Part shown: positions 4,999-5,802 of the stretch, in pieces
Layout: each line of letters opens with the position of its first letter
Position numbering within the stretch: the stretch's first letter is position 1
NCBI GenBank assembly: GCA_944325475.1
Contig: CALVAF010000011.1
Span: forward strand, 1 to 5,802
Origin: an uncultured Helicobacter sp.
GTDB lineage: Bacteria; Campylobacterota; Campylobacteria; Campylobacterales; Helicobacteraceae
Length of the DNA stretch: 5,802 bases
Direction: 5' to 3'
Program-made: the position numbers and the translations under genes
Notes under the pieces: generated by a model
Told to the model about the DNA's origin: nothing
Databases searched by the model: none
What the model saw: only the letters and a program-made list of their open reading frames with translations

Positions 4999-5802
4999 GA
5001 AGGTAAGTGCTTAGATTTTCTACTTCAGTAAGTGAAAACCACAGAGATTTTTTCAAGGTTTCTTTTCTAAGCGGCAGAATCTGCAAAGTCTGCTTTTGTC
5101 GGCTTAACCAAATGATAGGATTGAGGCTATCAGATTTGATAATCTCGATTTTCTTTTCAAAAACCTTTTCAATATGGCGGTAATAATCAATGGCTTGTTC
5201 GTGGTAGTTTCTATCTGGGTCAAAGTCATAAAGCAAGATTTTTAAGCCCATTTGGGTAGAAAAGTCAAAAACAACCGATGAGATTTTTTCAGCTTCCTCA
5301 GTTTTTTTAGGAATCACAACCGCGCTACAATCAAGGGAGCTAAGTGGCGTATCGCCAAACTTCAGAAGCGGAATCCCCAAATCAAAAAGGAAATTTTTAT
5401 GGCTTTCAAAGATTTTTTTATCCACCAAAATAAGTCCAATATTCTTATTTTCTTTGTCTTTTAGAAGAATGTTTTTTAGCGAAGTTTCATAAAACTCAAT
5501 ATGCCATGAAATATTTTCTTTATTTAGCCCCAAATGATTCTTGATTTTTTCAATATCATTGAAAGAAGCGGGGTTATAAAAGCACAAATGCAGACGTTTG
5601 TTTTTAAATTTACCAAAAAGCCATAAAGTCTGCTCCAAACAAAAATCCAAAGCTTCTGGATTTAGCAAGTCAAAATACAAAACCACATCACGTCCAAAAG
5701 GCGTTGGGAATTGCCCAACTTCCTCTTTGATTCGATGATAAATATCCCAAAGTGTCGTGGGGTCGCCCACTAAAAGCAAAGAATCATTAGGGAAAATCGT
5801 GG
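4961..5802 (-). CDS. TrkA/RCK-C domain protein (COG3400-like), C-terminal part; 5' end beyond window
   Basis: The frame is open to the right edge; the visible part has 279 residues and ends at TAA (4963-4961). A TTG at 5779 could be taken as a start, but the frame continues upstream as TIFPNDS, giving TIFPNDSLLLVGDPTTLWDI. This resembles the end of a TrkA-C/RCK_C ligand-binding domain, so the true start is outside the window. After the VGQFPTPFGRDVVLYFDL segment come about 230 residues of mixed alpha/beta character with no recognisable catalytic motif, signal peptide or clear membrane segment. The tail is YLPSLPQLFVPLSV. From memory this pattern fits epsilonproteobacterial COG3400 proteins, which have an N-terminal TrkA-N domain and are often called putative potassium channel or uptake regulators. 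A role in ion transport is inferred only from the domain. The gene converges on pseF and overlaps it by 38 bp. Confidence 0.6.
   Translation of the reverse strand, partial: TIFPNDSLLLVGDPTTLWDIYHRIKEEVGQFPTPFGRDVVLYFDLLNPEALDFCLEQTLWLFGKFKNKRLHLCFYNPASFNDIEKIKNHLGLNKENISWHIEFYETSLKNILLKDKENKNIGLILVDKKIFESHKNFLFDLGIPLLKFGDTPLSSLDCSAVVIPKKTEEAEKISSVVFDFSTQMGLKILLYDFDPDRNYHEQAIDYYRHIEKVFEKKIEIIKSDSLNPIIWLSRQKQTLQILPLRKETLKKSLWFSLTEVENLSTYLPSLPQLFVPLSV

Noticed and set aside
5777..5779. TTG as the start of the right-hand minus-strand gene
   Set aside because: The frame remains open upstream to the window edge and encodes family-like residues (TIFPNDS), so this is an internal leucine codon.

Overview
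The window comes from an AT-rich epsilonproteobacterium (Campylobacterota), most likely a Helicobacter species other than H. pylori. Three things point there. The minus-strand trio HP0268-like small protein, miaB and a DUF374 acyltransferase (lpxJ) repeats the H. pylori HP0268-HP0269-HP0270 order. The plus strand carries pseudaminic acid genes of the flagellin-glycosylation type. The last gene resembles TrkA/RCK-type proteins (COG3400) that I recall from this phylum. Species assignment is inference.

Layout. Positions 1-1996 form a minus-strand operon read right to left: an 80-residue HP0268-family protein (1754-1996), a 20-nt gap, miaB (417-1733, TTG start), then lpxJ (start at 420, overlapping the miaB stop as ATGA and running off the left edge). 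Positions 1997-2140 are a 144-bp divergent intergenic region. It holds a clear TATAAT -10 box for the minus-strand operon and a 15-bp palindrome nearer the plus-strand genes. Positions 2141-4998 form a tight plus-strand operon pseB-pseC-pseF, with a 15-nt gap between the first two and a 10-nt overlap between the last two. Positions 4961-5802 hold the C-terminal part of a minus-strand gene that converges on pseF, overlaps its 3' end by 38 bp and continues past the right edge.

How the genes work together. PseB, PseC and PseF supply the first, second and last steps of CMP-pseudaminic acid synthesis, the sugar donor for flagellin O-glycosylation in Helicobacter and Campylobacter. PseH, PseG and PseI, needed for the middle steps, are not in the window and must be encoded elsewhere if the pathway is complete. 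MiaB modifies tRNA and LpxJ acylates lipid A precursors. They share no obvious pathway, so their co-transcription looks like a conserved lineage-specific gene order.

I see no tRNA, rRNA, CRISPR array, insertion sequence or prophage. The window reads as ordinary core and surface-glycan chromosome, not as a new system. The least understood parts are the C-terminal region of the TrkA-like protein, the small HP0268-family protein and the palindromic elements in the divergent promoter region.
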